In this document: positions 34,005 through 42,481 of the stretch, in pieces
How the letters are laid out: every line of letters begins with the position of its first letter
Numbering within the stretch: the first letter of the stretch is position 1
Assembly (NCBI GenBank): GCA_028291345.1
Contig: JAQGIF010000089.1
Coordinates: forward strand, 1 to 45,821
DNA: 45,821 bases
Direction of reading: 5' to 3'
Source of the DNA: Rhodospirillales bacterium
GTDB taxonomy: Bacteria; Pseudomonadota; Alphaproteobacteria; BOG-932; Roseiterribacteraceae
The notes under the pieces: generated by a model
Seen by the model: only the letters and a program-made list of their open reading frames with translations
Told to the model about the DNA's origin: nothing
Databases searched by the model: none
Made by a program: the position numbers and the translations under genes

Positions 34005-36539
34005 TCAAAAGACATATTGCGCTAAGAGCCCTATCGAATGGGCCGTGAAGTTCTCAGGTATCACGCCGAGATAGTAGTTGTTATTGATGACCCCGCTCGT
34101 AAGGCCTTGATAATGAAAGTCGGCGATGTTCTCGTAATTGAACCGGTAAAACAGCCGGTAGGATAGTCTGGGCGTATATTGCCAGCGCAGATTCGTCTCG
34201 AATACGTGGGAATTGAATGTTATGTCGGGAAACGCGTTGCCGGCCTGGGCCGCCGTCAAAAGATTGAAAAATGCGCCTGTGCTTGCGTAGCTATAGTTGA
34301 GGGCAGTCTGCCCGCGCGTAAAAGTGTAATCGGCGCTAAGCGAGAACCTACCCCAGCTGTGCTGGGCATTCAGGCCGAACGTGTAATTTTTCGAGCCCAC
34401 CGTCTCATACCAGCCATTGGCCAGCGGATAGGCCGGACTGCCGGCGGCGCCGCTGGTGCCGATCCCGGTGGGATTGATGTTCGCGACGCTGCGATCCTGA
34501 TCCTGGAAGGTAAAAAAGCCGGTGATCGTCGTGGTCGGCGACATCTGGTAATTGAGCGAGACATTCGTGTTCCATGCGGTCGTCGATTTGAGACCGTATG
34601 CTGCGTCGTAGTCATCGATCTTGACGTCGCCGCTTAGCTGGAGGTCGATTTTGGGGGAAATGACGAAGTTGCTCTGACCGTGGACGGTATGCTCGGTGCG
34701 GTTGGCGACGTCGAACTTGCGCAAATCGGCCAGCGCGAAGGGCGGATCGCCCGTCGGTGTCGCAGGCGCATAGTTTGGGAGAAATGACGAGTAGTAAGGG
34801 GTATAGGGGTTGGAGTTGTAATCGCTGCCGATGCGCCGAGCAAACTCGTAGGACAGGCGCACGGTTCCCCAGGAATAGCCCGTCGTATCGAACTGCAGGC
34901 GCACGATATTGTCGTTGGCATTCGGCACTTCCCGCACGCTGTGTTCGATGATGTTGTTGGCATATGACAGGTTCAGCTTCATGTGATTGTTGATGCGATA
35001 CGCCGCGCTCGCGCTCAGCTTCAGGTTGTCGTTGGCGAAGGGCATGTTCCTGATCTGCACCAGGCTTCCGGGGACGCCCGGTTCGTACACGCCGCTTAGT
35101 CGCGGAATGAAAGGCGCCAGCCCGCCATCGATCGCGATATAGCCGTATTGGCCGGTCTGCGGATTGAACGCGACATAATTCGTCAGATTGTCTTCGTTGC
35201 GTTCTCGCAATTCGAAGGTGAGGTTGAGGTCTGGGGAAACGGTGTAGTGAAATTGCGCAAAGGCGTTGAAGATGTTGATGGCTGCGTTGGCGCGCGGCTG
35301 GCTCAGTGCCGCCGCGCTGTTCCACTGGTTGAGGTTGATGGCTGTGGCAACACCGCGGATCGTTCCGTTGCCCACCGTCGGCGGCAGCAGGTCGTCATCC
35401 TGCCGCATCAAGCTATAGGAAAGGCTGGCCGTGAAGCGGGCTTCCGGTGACAGCTGCGCCGCCAGGTCGCCCTTCAGCGTGTGATATTCATTGTCGGGCG
35501 GAAGGCTGAGCCGCCCTGCCGTCGGAATGTAGGCACCTGGTGTGGTGTTGGAGGTCAGGCCCGGATTCTGCCACGTCAGGGCCTCATTGCCGTTGCGGAA
35601 GATGGAACCGGAATAGGTCAGATTGGCTTGGATATTCTCTTTCTTGTAGCGCACCGCCGCGGTGATATCGAAGGTCTGATAGTGGATTGGCTGGATAAGT
35701 TGCGTTGCGCCGTTCTGAAAGGGATAGCCGAAAGTCGCGCTGATGGGCTGCGTTCCGTCGCGCCATTCGTCAGATAACTTCAGAAGCATCTCGAGTTCTT
35801 TGTCGGGCGTATAGGTGAACGAGATGCCGGCCTTTTCGCGCGTCACGCGAAGCTCGCTTGGGGGCACGATGGCGACCACCGCCGAGACTTGCGCGGCACT
35901 GGAAGCGCCCGGTGTCAGGCCGTTGCGCAGAGTCAAACTCCCCGTGCCAACACCGTCCCAGATCGACTTGGCGGTGGTCGAGTAGAGGTGAGTGACTGAA
36001 TCGAAGAAGCCTGTGAAATTGAAGACGCCATAGCGGCCGATCGTGGCCTGGTAATATTGATCCGCTCGTCCGAGATTCTCGCCCAGCGCCGACACGTAGA
36101 GGCCGGTGTTTCGATTCTCAGCCAGGAATCCCAGATTGGTGGCCAGAGGCGCGGTTCCCCATTCACCATACTCGTTCAGTGCTGCGGAACGCGTGTTTGC
36201 CCCAAACGTGCCCAACGCCCCGGCCTCAAGCCAGCCAATGCTCCACCAATCCGGATTGAGCTTGCTCTGCGTCATATCCGGTGTCTGGAAAGGTATCGGA
36301 TAGAGCAGGCCTGTGGGCGTGCGGGTGACGTCGATGAGCGTCGACAGGCCGTCCGGGTCGCGCGGCCGGTCGAACAACTGGCCGCCGGGATTCAGCACAT
36401 TGCCGGGACCGCCGTAGCCGGGGACAGCACTATCGGCGAAGGCAGGGGCAGTCATGGACTCCAGAATGGCCGCGGCACACAGCCACCAGACGGTCTTGGC
36501 GTTTTTCCTCCCGGCCTGGATTGACCACCCGCACCTCAT
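34005..36539 (-). CDS. MtrB/PioB family outer-membrane beta-barrel
   Basis: The 844-residue product has a signal peptide (cleavage near PAFA), then a long run of amphipathic beta-strands ending in the outer-membrane C-terminal signature LLAQYVF. This is the layout of MtrB/PioB porins, which embed a decaheme cytochrome in the outer membrane so that electrons can cross it. The CxxC motif near the N-terminus of Shewanella MtrB is absent, as in PioB. Its start ATG overlaps the TGA of the decaheme gene (ATGA), so the two are translated together. Partners: the decaheme cytochrome and monoheme cytochrome c directly upstream. No surface MtrC-like cytochrome is in the window. Confidence 0.9.
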   Translation of the reverse strand: MRCGWSIQAGRKNAKTVWWLCAAAILESMTAPAFADSAVPGYGGPGNVLNPGGQLFDRPRDPDGLSTLIDVTRTPTGLLYPIPFQTPDMTQSKLNPDWWSIGWLEAGALGTFGANTRSAALNEYGEWGTAPLATNLGFLAENRNTGLYVSALGENLGRADQYYQATIGRYGVFNFTGFFDSVTHLYSTTAKSIWDGVGTGSLTLRNGLTPGASSAAQVSAVVAIVPPSELRVTREKAGISFTYTPDKELEMLLKLSDEWRDGTQPISATFGYPFQNGATQLIQPIHYQTFDITAAVRYKKENIQANLTYSGSIFRNGNEALTWQNPGLTSNTTPGAYIPTAGRLSLPPDNEYHTLKGDLAAQLSPEARFTASLSYSLMRQDDDLLPPTVGNGTIRGVATAINLNQWNSAAALSQPRANAAINIFNAFAQFHYTVSPDLNLTFELRERNEDNLTNYVAFNPQTGQYGYIAIDGGLAPFIPRLSGVYEPGVPGSLVQIRNMPFANDNLKLSASAAYRINNHMKLNLSYANNIIEHSVREVPNANDNIVRLQFDTTGYSWGTVRLSYEFARRIGSDYNSNPYTPYYSSFLPNYAPATPTGDPPFALADLRKFDVANRTEHTVHGQSNFVISPKIDLQLSGDVKIDDYDAAYGLKSTTAWNTNVSLNYQMSPTTTITGFFTFQDQDRSVANINPTGIGTSGAAGSPAYPLANGWYETVGSKNYTFGLNAQHSWGRFSLSADYTFTRGQTALNYSYASTGAFFNLLTAAQAGNAFPDITFNSHVFETNLRWQYTPRLSYRLFYRFNYENIADFHYQGLTSGVINNNYYLGVIPENFTAHSIGLLAQYVF

Positions 36540-37879
36540 CGTTCGAACCGCGGGCCCGATGGATCATTCGATCCATGAATGTTCACGTGGCAGGTTGAGC
36601 AGCTGGTGGAGATCAGCCGAGGGTCGGGCATTGCGCCCCTAGGCAGATTGCCCGCCGTCAGAAGCTGTGCCGGATGACCGGCCTGCGAATGGCATTGCTG
36701 GCAGAGAACTGGGCGGGGTGTCGTCAGGAGATTTTCGAAATTCGAGCCGTGCGGCGAATGACAGTTGAGGCAGTTCTCGCGCACCGGCGCGTGTTCGAAG
36801 AGGAATGGCCCGCGCTTGTCGGCATGGCAGGTATAGCAGAGCTCATTGACGCTGTCGGCCTTGAGCAGCGGTGGGGTCGTCGAGCCATGGGGATTGTGAC
36901 AATCGACACAGGTGATCTTGCCTTCGGGTAGCGGCATATGAGACCGCTTTAAGAATTCCGCATGCTGCACCTTGTGACATTGGAAGCATGTCTCGTTGAT
37001 CGACTCGCGCGCGGTCAGTCCGCGCGAGCCGAAGTTCGTCATTGGATTATGGCAGTCGCTGCAGGCTAGATTGTTGGATTCATGGATTGAGTCATGCCAG
37101 AAAATGCGCTGGCCGCCTTTGTGGCAGGAAAGACACTGCGCATTCTGCTGCGGCACCGGGGTCTTGCTTTTGCTCGAGAAACTGATGATCGTCGTCTGGT
37201 CGGCCGGGTTCTGGATGTGGTCGGAACCAGGGCCGTGGCATGCCTCACAGTTCTGCCCCTCAGCGCCAGAGCGGGGGTGCAGATTGAAGATTTTGGCGTG
37301 GATTGTATGCGCCCAGTTTGTGGCTTCCTGCTGATGACAGGTTTCACAATTCTTTTGCCCCACGTAGAACCGCTTGTCGGTGTTCGACTTTTTGGTGGTA
37401 TCGTCTTTTGGCCCGTTCGCCACAGGGGCGACGACCGGTGTGGCCTGCGCCATCTCGATCCGGTTGGACGGCTTCCAGGAGGCCGGCTCGGCGTGGACTT
37501 CTCCGGATGTCAGATATTGTGCAATCAGCATCAGACGCTGGCCATGCGAGGACATACGCACAGCATCGCCGTGTGTGCCGACGCCCGCTTCGCCGTCGCC
37601 CGTCCTGGGGCCACGATGAAGATCTACGATCTCGGCCTCGATCTTCTTCATCGTGGCGGCGTCTACCTTGCCGCCATGGATCCGCTCCATCTGCTCGCGG
37701 AGGGCAGCGAGGTGGGCTTCACGCGTAGGCTCCAGAGCCGCCGCCCTGTCTTTCGTGCATGCGAGGAGGCAGAAGGAATGGCTGCCTCTGGCCGTGCCGA
37801 GCAGGCCCAGTGCGGCAAACACGATAAGCGCGCCGGCAATCTTGATTGCGCGGCGCGCCGCGGTCGAAGACCGCATCAT
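36536..37879 (-). CDS. Decaheme c-type cytochrome (DmsE/MtrA/PioA family)
   Basis: The 447-residue product has a signal peptide (hydrophobic core about 12-30) and ten CxxCH haem motifs at residues 178, 211, 249, 273, 298, 324, 348, 370, 393 and 427. This is the count and spacing of MtrA/PioA/DmsE cytochromes, which form a haem wire inside the MtrB/PioB barrel. Before the first haem lies a haem-free extension of about 145 residues, mostly helical and charged. MtrA lacks such an extension, and R. palustris PioA has a comparably long one. Direction of electron flow (Fe(II) oxidation inward, or respiration outward) cannot be read from the sequence. No PioC-type HiPIP gene follows. Confidence 0.9.
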   Translation of the reverse strand: MMRSSTAARRAIKIAGALIVFAALGLLGTARGSHSFCLLACTKDRAAALEPTREAHLAALREQMERIHGGKVDAATMKKIEAEIVDLHRGPRTGDGEAGVGTHGDAVRMSSHGQRLMLIAQYLTSGEVHAEPASWKPSNRIEMAQATPVVAPVANGPKDDTTKKSNTDKRFYVGQKNCETCHQQEATNWAHTIHAKIFNLHPRSGAEGQNCEACHGPGSDHIQNPADQTTIISFSSKSKTPVPQQNAQCLSCHKGGQRIFWHDSIHESNNLACSDCHNPMTNFGSRGLTARESINETCFQCHKVQHAEFLKRSHMPLPEGKITCVDCHNPHGSTTPPLLKADSVNELCYTCHADKRGPFLFEHAPVRENCLNCHSPHGSNFENLLTTPRPVLCQQCHSQAGHPAQLLTAGNLPRGAMPDPRLISTSCSTCHVNIHGSNDPSGPRFER

Positions 37880-37964
37880 GCGCCATCCCTCGGCGGCTTA
37901 GCCCCGGCAATATGGCGCAAGCGAAATCGCGTCTGCGGTGATCGAGGTGGTGGTCGGGGCAAAG

Positions 37965-38396
37965 TCAGTGTCCGCCGGCCAGTGACTTGAGATACGCCAC
38001 GACATCTTGGCGCTGTTGCACGTCGCTCAAGGAGAACGGCATCTTGTTGCGTACGCCGGGATCCTTGTCGAAATCCTCCAGGAATTTGTGCGGGTTCTGC
38101 AGATAGGCAACGATGTTTTCCTCCGTCCATTTCAGGCTTTTTGCTGCGGCCTCCTGTATGGCGGGGGAATAGTTGTAGTCGGCGATACTGCCGGCTGGCC
38201 GGCCGACGACGCCGTAAAGACTTGGGCCGACCAGATTCACGCCCTTTTGCGGCGAATGGCAGGCGGAACATTGCTTGAAAATCGTGGCGCCATTCGAGGG
38301 ATCGCCTGCGGCCATCGCAGCGGTAAGCCCGGCTGAAAGCACGGCCGATGCTACCGTGAACACCACAACTGCTGACAGTCTCGCCGGCCTGGACAT
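37965..38396 (-). CDS. Class I monoheme cytochrome c
   Basis: The 143-residue protein has a signal peptide (cleavage near AAMA) and one haem motif CSACH (43-47). The Met ligand is in RNKMPF (Met119), and the fold is a cytochrome c2-like with a GPSLYGVVGRPAG segment. GAGGGAGGG precedes the ATG. It is the first gene of the minus-strand operon, 85 bases before the decaheme gene, and is the likely periplasmic carrier between the conduit and the inner-membrane respiratory or photosynthetic chain. It takes the place that PioC (HiPIP) fills in pioABC operons; that comparison is from established knowledge of those operons, the function is inferred. Confidence 0.85.
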   Translation of the reverse strand: MSRPARLSAVVVFTVASAVLSAGLTAAMAAGDPSNGATIFKQCSACHSPQKGVNLVGPSLYGVVGRPAGSIADYNYSPAIQEAAAKSLKWTEENIVAYLQNPHKFLEDFDKDPGVRNKMPFSLSDVQQRQDVVAYLKSLAGGH

Positions 38397-38470
38397 CTGC
38401 GGCCCTCCCTCGGTACTCTCATTTTAGACGAGTAACGCCGCCGGGATATTCCCCCGGGCCCGGAAAATTA

Positions 38471-38494
38471 GTTCACTGAACCAAACAAGGTTCA
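38471..38494. promoter_or_regulatory. Dyad-symmetric candidate operator upstream of the electron-conduit operon
   Basis: Within the 282-base divergent gap, GTTCACTGAAC (38471-38481) is a perfect five-base dyad. Overlapping it, TGAACC-N6-GGTTCA (38477-38494) is a perfect six-base inverted repeat. Three half-sites GTTCA/TGAAC/GTTCA lie within 24 bases, about 75-100 bases upstream of the cytochrome c start. No other convincing FixK/FNR-type TTGAT-N4-ATCAA site was seen in the gap. Confidence 0.5.
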
Positions 38495-38678
38495 CAAAAT
38501 CGGTTTTCTGTGAGATGGAGTGCGGAGGCGGTGAGCTTTTTGTTTGCCGCTGAATCGATCGCCAACGTTTCGGCTCATGGCGGGCCACGCATCTCATGAA
38601 GCCTGCCATCGCCGCGGCGGCCGCGGCTCCGGGATCTCTTACGGATGCGCGAAAGCTGACATAGTTCTTGGGCGGAAA

Positions 38679-39911
38679 ATGCGGGAGCTAGAGCTGCACA
38701 TTCCGGCTGTCGAGCCGGTCGCGTTCTCGGCGACGCATCGCCCGCACCACACGGCGCTGGATAGTTTGCGCGGCCTGGCGGCGCTGTCGATGGCTTTCTT
38801 CCATATGAACTGGACGAGCCCGCTCTATGGCTTGGCTTATGTCCGCAACAGTTACCTGATGGTGGATGTGTTCTTCGTCCTATCGGGGTTCGTGATCTTC
38901 TACGCCTATCAAGGAAAGATCGGGAGCCTCAAGGAGGCGCGTCGCTTCCTGTGGCTTCGCTTCTGGCGCGTTTATCCCGTCCATTTCTTGTTTCTGATCG
39001 TCTTCGGGCTCATCGAAGTCGCGAAATTTTTCGCGCAGCTCCATTATGGTCTTGTCGCGAATCATCCCGCGCTGGAGGACAACAATCTGCGAAGCTTTTT
39101 GGCGAACCTGTTTTTAGTTCAGGGGCTGAACCCGACGCGCGCGCTAAGCTTCAACGGCCCTTCCTGGACTATCAGCGTCGAGTTTGCCGCCTATATTCTC
39201 TTCGCGGGACTCTTTCTCGTGGTTCGTTCGCCCGCGGCGATCGTGAAAGTTTCGCTGGCAATAAGCGTAGCAGCTATCGCATTGCTCGCCTGGCTCGGCA
39301 AAGGCCAGGTTGCTTTCACCAATATTTTTGGAATCGTCCCGTGCACCGCCGGCTTCTTTCTGGGTGTCGTGGTTTGCGCGCTAGCCGCATATCTACGGAA
39401 TTCCGTTCACGTCGCAGCGCATACCGGACTCGTGACCGGCATGGCTGCCGCGACAATCGGCTTGTTCATGGCGTTCCTGGCGATACGCCACACGGGCTAT
39501 ATGCCCATTGCCGTTTTCCCACTTTCCGCCGGGATGATTTTTCTTGTGGCGCTGGCGCCGGCCGCCGGGGTGCTCCGGTTTCTCCATCTCGGGCCGCTTC
39601 GCTGGCTTGGCGCCATTTCCTATTCTGTTTATATGGCGCAGGAGGCTGCGATATGGCTGGTGAAGGCTCTGTTGCGTTTCGCCACCCATGCCCGGGATAT
39701 TCCGGTGCCGGGCCATCAGCCTGTTCTTGCCGTTATATCTCCCATTGGCACGGTCGCAGCCGCCTTCACGGTCCTCCTTGTGCTAGGAATCGCGCAGCTA
39801 ACGTACAATCTTGTCGAAATGCCGTGGCGCGATTGGTCTCGCTCTTATGCGCTGCGGGATAGCCTCTATCGGCAAATCTCTGATGCAGGCAAACGCGAGC
39901 CGACCGAGTAG
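38679..39911 (+). CDS. Acyltransferase family 3 membrane protein
   Basis: The 410-residue product has about ten membrane helices and the acyltransferase-3 opening HTALDSLRGLAALSMAFFH (the conserved LDxLRGLAAL and His). It continues with YLMVDVFFVLSGFV and FLWLRFWRVYPVHF (the R-x10-R region) and LSFNGPSWTISVEF. These enzymes move acetyl or other acyl groups from cytoplasmic CoA-linked donors to sugars on the periplasmic side of the inner membrane. It is probably an O-acetyltransferase of the polysaccharide. ATG at 38679 is used; an upstream extension to 38544 is poorly conserved-looking. Confidence 0.85.
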   Translation: MRELELHIPAVEPVAFSATHRPHHTALDSLRGLAALSMAFFHMNWTSPLYGLAYVRNSYLMVDVFFVLSGFVIFYAYQGKIGSLKEARRFLWLRFWRVYPVHFLFLIVFGLIEVAKFFAQLHYGLVANHPALEDNNLRSFLANLFLVQGLNPTRALSFNGPSWTISVEFAAYILFAGLFLVVRSPAAIVKVSLAISVAAIALLAWLGKGQVAFTNIFGIVPCTAGFFLGVVVCALAAYLRNSVHVAAHTGLVTGMAAATIGLFMAFLAIRHTGYMPIAVFPLSAGMIFLVALAPAAGVLRFLHLGPLRWLGAISYSVYMAQEAAIWLVKALLRFATHARDIPVPGHQPVLAVISPIGTVAAAFTVLLVLGIAQLTYNLVEMPWRDWSRSYALRDSLYRQISDAGKREPTE

Positions 39912-39944
39912 TGACAGCCCCGACCCCGCCGAAGCCTCACCGAC

Positions 39945-40146
39945 CTATACAGCAGATAGGAAGTCGCTGTAGCTTAATGAGGAATCCTGTGGTGGGTTCA
40001 CAATCGCCTTGTCGGCGCGGTACGCAGCGACGCGCTCTCCAAGTACAGAATCCGCTTGGATCACGGCCTCCACCCTCCGGAATCGGTGGGCATCGAACTC
40101 GCCATCATGAAGGCGTGCAGATCGATTTCCGTGAGTTCGGGCGGAT
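39945..40146 (-). pseudogene. Frameshifted remnant of an anti-sigma factor
   Basis: Directly after (and overlapping by 42 bases) the ECF sigma gene, on the same strand, three-frame reading recovers DPPELTEIDLHAF, then, after a one-base shift at 40107-40108, DGEFDAHRFRRVEAVIQADS. It then continues through VLGERVAAYRADKA to a stop at 39945. DLHAFxDGE.D is the typical N-terminus of anti-sigma factors that partner ECF sigma factors. Only about 65 residues survive, far fewer than a full anti-sigma factor (about 200), and no membrane helix follows. Confidence 0.75.
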
Positions 40147-40686
40147 CTCTCGCGGCTTTTCTTTCGATCCCAGAGGCAAAGCGATGACGTCCGCAGCCTC
40201 GCCTTGCCTTGCGCTGCGGAGCCGTTCGCGGGCTCTTGCCAGCCGCGACATCACGGTGCCGATTGGGATGTCGAGCGCATCGGCTATTTCGCGATAGTTC
40301 AGTTCTTCCACACTCACCAACAGCAATATTTCTTGATGCTCCACGCTCAATATCCGGAGGACTTTGACGAAATCCCGAATTGTGCCGTTATCCGCAGGCG
40401 GCGTGATCAACTCCTGAAGGTCCGTCTGTTCCGATATGACCTGCTCCTCGCCTCTGCTGCGTCGGCGGCGGATCTCGTCAGTATAGAGATTACGCAAGAT
40501 GCGGCTCAACCAACTCGACATATGAGGCAAATCTCGCAATTGGGCCGACTGTCGCAGTGCGCGTTCGATGCAGTCTTGTACTAGGTCGTCCGCCAGCGTG
40601 GCATTCCCGACCAGGGCAACCGCATATCGCCGCAAAGCGGGAAGCTGTGCGACAAGCGTATCTGTGAACTGCTGAGGACATGTCAC
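40105..40686 (-). CDS. ECF sigma factor
   Basis: This 193-residue protein contains region 2 (residues about 13-80: ALVGNATLADDLVQDCIERAL, WLSRILRNLYTDEIRRRR) and region 4 (about 110-165: ILSVEHQEILLLVSVEELNYREIADALDIPIGTVMSRLARARERLR). Both match alphaproteobacterial ECF sigma factors. The end (PREIRPNSRKSICTPS) overlaps the start of the anti-sigma relic. With the anti-sigma gene broken, the factor may be constitutively free, or it may itself be drifting. Its targets are unknown. It is followed by 218 bases upstream (40687-40909 on the + coordinates) with no visible gene. Confidence 0.85.
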   Translation of the reverse strand: MTCPQQFTDTLVAQLPALRRYAVALVGNATLADDLVQDCIERALRQSAQLRDLPHMSSWLSRILRNLYTDEIRRRRSRGEEQVISEQTDLQELITPPADNGTIRDFVKVLRILSVEHQEILLLVSVEELNYREIADALDIPIGTVMSRLARARERLRSARQGEAADVIALPLGSKEKPREIRPNSRKSICTPS

Positions 40687-40909
40687 TGCAGAGATGTTTC
40701 CGAAACCGCATCAGCGAACCGCTCTCGACGAGCGCCATCCTTTGCCATCAGTCATCGCATGCGCTCAATACTACGTCCCGCTCTATTGAGGATTAATCCG
40801 GAGGCATGCATGTGGCTCTTAGCAAAGCCTAGCGCAGCCGGAGCCTCGCCCTCATTGTGCAAAGGCACACGACCGGGATTGGGGAGAGGCCGGCGCCACG
40901 ATCAGCGCA

Positions 40910-41809
40910 TCAGCAGGCTTTCCTACGGCGCAGCACTTCGAGCGGCGTCTTGGCGAGGATGAACAGATCGAGCGCGAGGCAGGCGTGATCGACATACCAT
41001 ATGTCGAAGTCGATGCGCCTCTGCATGTCGGAAAGCTTTGGTGTGGCGCCCCGCGCGCCATTCACTTGCGCCCAGCCCGTGATACCTGGCTTCACGCGCT
41101 GGCGACCAACATACTGGGCGATGTGCCCGGCATAGTACTCGTCATGGACGACCGCGTGGGGTCGAGGCCCCACCAGTGACATTTCGCCGGAAAGCACATT
41201 GAAGAGTTGCGGAAGTTCGTCCAGGCTCAACCCACGAAGCGCGTGCCCGATACGTGTGACGCGCGTGTCATGATCTGTGGCCTGCACAACAGTCGCGCCG
41301 TCCTCAAGAACGCGCATTGTACGAAATTTGATTATCGGAAACGGCCTGCCGTTCAAGCCGATGCGCTGCTGCCGAAATACCACCGGACCTTTGAAATCCA
41401 GCGAGACGAGGAGAGCGATAAGGGCGAACAGCGGAAGGCAGGCTAGAATCGCTCCAAGACTCAAGCCGACATCGATGATGCGCTTGATGTCCGGTAGCTG
41501 GCGCCGCGATGGAGCGGCAAGACGTATATCCTCGAAACCGTCGCTAGATCGCCCTCGCTCGCCGCCGGCGGCCGGGCCGGGCCCAGCGATCGCGCAGCCC
41601 GTCCGAGCCCGATTCGTGTGGCGGATTACGCGGTCCCGGAGCGCTCGAGGATCCATCCCCGCGAGTCGCGCCGGCAGCTCCCGACTTATCCCGTCGAGCA
41701 CATTCGAAATAGTCAGCATCCGCCGAGCCACACGCGGGTTCTTCTCTCGCTTAACATGGCCGCGAAGCTCGGAAACACGGATATACTTCCGGATCCCCAA
41801 TGCAGGCAT
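40910..41809 (-). CDS. Polyprenyl-phosphate sugar transferase with IS630-derived N-terminus
   Basis: The 299-residue open frame has a bacterial sugar transferase domain at about 106-295: DIKRIIDVGLSLGA membrane segment, GPVVFRQQRIG, FPIIKFRTMR, LSLDELPQLFNVLSGEMSLVGPRP, and WAQVNGARG. This is the WcaJ/PglC type that starts repeat-unit synthesis by putting sugar-phosphate on undecaprenyl phosphate. The first 75 residues do not belong: they read as an IS630-family transposase N-terminus (see the mobile element). No ATG or GTG is visible near the domain start, so if it is made at all, it likely uses the transposase start (ATG 41809) as a hybrid. It is the only initiator glycosyltransferase in the window. 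Confidence 0.75.
   Translation of the reverse strand: MPALGIRKYIRVSELRGHVKREKNPRVARRMLTISNVLDGISRELPARLAGMDPRALRDRVIRHTNRARTGCAIAGPGPAAGGERGRSSDGFEDIRLAAPSRRQLPDIKRIIDVGLSLGAILACLPLFALIALLVSLDFKGPVVFRQQRIGLNGRPFPIIKFRTMRVLEDGATVVQATDHDTRVTRIGHALRGLSLDELPQLFNVLSGEMSLVGPRPHAVVHDEYYAGHIAQYVGRQRVKPGITGWAQVNGARGATPKLSDMQRRIDFDIWYVDHACLALDLFILAKTPLEVLRRRKAC
41535..41809 (-). mobile_element. IS630-family transposase remnant fused to the sugar transferase gene
   Basis: The frame from 41809 reads RVSELRGHVKREKNPRVARRML and VLDGISRE.PARLAGMDPRALRDRV, a hallmark of IS630-type transposase helix-turn-helix starts. Further down the same family's continuation appears in two other frames: GSDGLRDRWA and GRPPA.SEGDLATV-like RPPAASEGDLATV (to about 41535). 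Two frameshifts therefore separate the pieces. After 41535 the similarity stops and the sugar transferase begins. No catalytic DDE residues remain. Confidence 0.8.
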
Positions 41810-42143
41810 GATTCGCTCCCTCTAGGGCCGCGCTACCGGAAGTCGTGCGACCCGCTCTAATGCCAAGGGATTTGCGTCCTCATGGACGTCCTCTTTTCAT
41901 GACGAACGGGCGCGACGAATAATCCCGAAAAGAAAAAATATTCCTGCTGCCGCGTGATTACCCTCGGGGCGACCGTTACCTCTCTCCGACGAGGCGAGCG
42001 GATACGCCGATTGTGTCGCCATTCTCCGCTATTGAGTTTTGCCTCTCACGGTACCTCGCGTGCTTTTGTCGGAATGACGACTACGCTAGAGAATGTCGTC
42101 TATCCGTAGCACTAAGGAGAAACTAAACTCCAATGCATTGATA

Positions 42144-42176
42144 TAAAACGTTAGTTTCATTCAAGGATGCGTTTTA
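42144..42176. repeat. Inverted repeat TAAAACG...CGTTTTA
   Basis: Seven-base arms TAAAACG (42144-42150) and CGTTTTA (42170-42176) face each other across 19 bases in the AT-rich island. A regulator site or weak hairpin is possible. Confidence 0.4.
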
Positions 42177-42267
42177 GTCGTCAAAGGATTCGTCATGTGA
42201 CAACTGTGTTTTTCATTTGATTTTCCTAAAAAATGCCAAGTCTGGCAGGACTCCCTGTTCGTGTTGC

Positions 42268-42296
42268 CACGTCAAGGAATATATCACGTCAAGGAA
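42268..42296. repeat. Direct repeat CACGTCAAGGAA
   Basis: The 12-base sequence CACGTCAAGGAA occurs twice, at 42268-42279 and 42285-42296, 17 bases start to start, both followed by AT-rich ATAT-like sequence. It may be a small duplication or paired protein site. Confidence 0.6.
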
Positions 42297-42439
42297 CTAT
42301 ATCATGAAACAATGACACGACTTCTTGGCATATATAAAAAAAGGAATAGGGCAAATACCACAATTTAAGAATTATAGTTCGAGTTGATTCTATCATAATG
42401 TTTAGGAAATACTCTTTAGGTTTTTTAAAAATTGTGCCA

Positions 42440-42481
42440 GTTTATAGACGGATTCTTGTAGTTTACAGACAAATTCTTATT
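42440..42481. repeat. Tandem imperfect 21-base repeat
   Basis: Two adjacent units, 42440-42460 and 42461-42481, share 16 of 21 positions around GTTTA-AGAC--ATTCTT. The 21-base unit equals two helical turns, so both copies present the same face, as in tandem activator sites. They lie about 100 bases upstream of the phosphopantetheinyl transferase start. Confidence 0.55.

Noticed and set aside
34005-38396. Full MtrCAB respiratory conduit
   Set aside because: No third, outer-surface multihaem cytochrome gene is present between or beside these genes, so the set is called PioAB-like.
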